Positions 5,982 through 6,257 of a DNA stretch of 6,257 bases are shown in pieces. Where the stretch lies: the NCBI GenBank assembly GCA_021798855.1, contig JAJZBP010000124.1, positions 1 through 6,257 of the forward strand, read 5' to 3'. How positions within the stretch are numbered: position 1 is the stretch's first letter; each line of letters opens with the position of its first letter. Below the pieces are notes generated by a model that saw only the letters and a program-made list of their open reading frames with translations, had not been told where the DNA came from and did no database searches. A program made the translations under genes and the position numbers. Source of the stretch: Bacillota bacterium (GTDB taxonomy: Bacteria; Bacillota; Sulfobacillia; JAJZIM01; JAJZBP01).

Positions 5982-6257
5982 CTAAAGGATCCGCAAAACC
6001 TTGGGCAGACGGTCGTTCAACACCGTACGGTCGTAGGCATCCAGACCGGGCCCCCTGAGGAAATAGGCCCCGTAGAGGACGAGGAAAACAGCCGCCCACA
6101 AAACTAATCCCAGATAGCCACCCGGACCCAGTCGAAGGCCGCCGGCGACCAAAATGCCGCAGACCGCGCTGGCGATCAGGGGATGGGCCGCCCAACCGAG
6201 GGTTTCCCGGAAGGACGAACCGAGAAACCTGGCGCCTAGCGCGTGGGCGTAGCCCCA
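5982..6257 (-). CDS. C-terminal 91 codons of a membrane protein, probably a Wzx-type polysaccharide flippase
   Basis: The minus strand is open from the window edge to TAG at 5982-5984 and encodes 91 residues; the start lies outside the window. Two hydrophobic segments are visible, about 26-40 (PLIASAVCGILVAGG) and about 48-66 (YLGLVLWAAVFLVLYGAYF). They are joined by a short GLRLGPGG turn and followed by a charged tail, DAYDRTVLNDRLPKVLRIL, likely cytoplasmic. Paired terminal helices with a short basic tail fit the C-terminus of multi-helix oligosaccharide flippases (MOP superfamily) or another polytopic protein of such clusters, such as a Wzy polymerase. The neighbouring sugar-nucleotide and glycosyltransferase genes favour the flippase, but no family signature lies in this fragment. 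It is first in the window's transcription order, 56 bases upstream of the deacetylase-like gene. Confidence 0.6.
   Translation of the reverse strand, partial: WGYAHALGARFLGSSFRETLGWAAHPLIASAVCGILVAGGLRLGPGGYLGLVLWAAVFLVLYGAYFLRGPGLDAYDRTVLNDRLPKVLRIL

Noticed and set aside
5113..5985. Long plus-strand frame of 290 codons opposite the deacetylase-like gene
   Set aside because: It is the antisense shadow of a gene with clear family motifs and a good ribosome site. Its own translation shows no recognisable domain, and it crosses two minus-strand genes.
5926..6195. 90-codon N-terminal extension of the deacetylase-like protein
   Set aside because: It overlaps the flippase C-terminus in another frame, reads as Arg/Gly/Pro-rich shadow sequence, and the AAGGAG site marks ATG 5925 as the start.

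Overview
This 6257-base window is part of a surface-polysaccharide (O-antigen, capsule or S-layer-glycan type) biosynthesis cluster. Every credible gene is on the minus strand, so transcription runs from high to low coordinates. In that order the genes are: the last 91 codons of a membrane protein, probably a Wzx-type lipid-linked-glycan flippase (6257-5982); a polysaccharide-deacetylase-like protein (5925-5137); a GT4-type glycosyltransferase (5022-3745); a non-hydrolysing UDP-GlcNAc 2-epimerase, WecB (3647-2475); two different class I SAM-dependent methyltransferases (2474-1683 and 1554-853); and a NAD-dependent UDP-sugar epimerase of the extended SDR/GalE type, which runs off the low-coordinate edge (728-1).

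The genes suggest one pathway. WecB would supply UDP-ManNAc and the SDR enzyme a 4-epimerised UDP-hexose or UDP-HexNAc. The GT4 enzyme would add a sugar to a growing lipid-linked glycan. The deacetylase-like protein and the methyltransferases would decorate sugars, and the flippase would export the lipid-linked unit. Only the family assignments come directly from the sequence. The glycan structure is not determined, and no UDP-ManNAc dehydrogenase (WecC) or initiating transferase lies in the window.

The organism is bacterial. Most genes have strong AGGAG-like ribosome binding sites 5-8 bases before ATG, GTG or TTG starts, and the DNA is GC-rich but uneven. Hand-counted rows give about 70% GC in the SDR epimerase and about 53% in both methyltransferases. 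Strong Shine-Dalgarno sites and GTG/TTG starts fit a moderately high-GC Gram-positive (Bacillota-like) genome, but this is a weak inference.

Gaps between genes are 56-128 bases except at wecB/methyltransferase, where the downstream TTG start directly follows the wecB TGA. No stretch over 300 bases lacks a gene. I saw no RNA gene, insertion sequence, CRISPR array, attachment site, convincing promoter or intrinsic terminator. I do not see a new biological system here. The points most worth a second look are the in-frame TGA-TTG junction, the mini-ORFs that overlap the starts of the glycosyltransferase and wecB, and the non-canonical metal site of the deacetylase-like protein.
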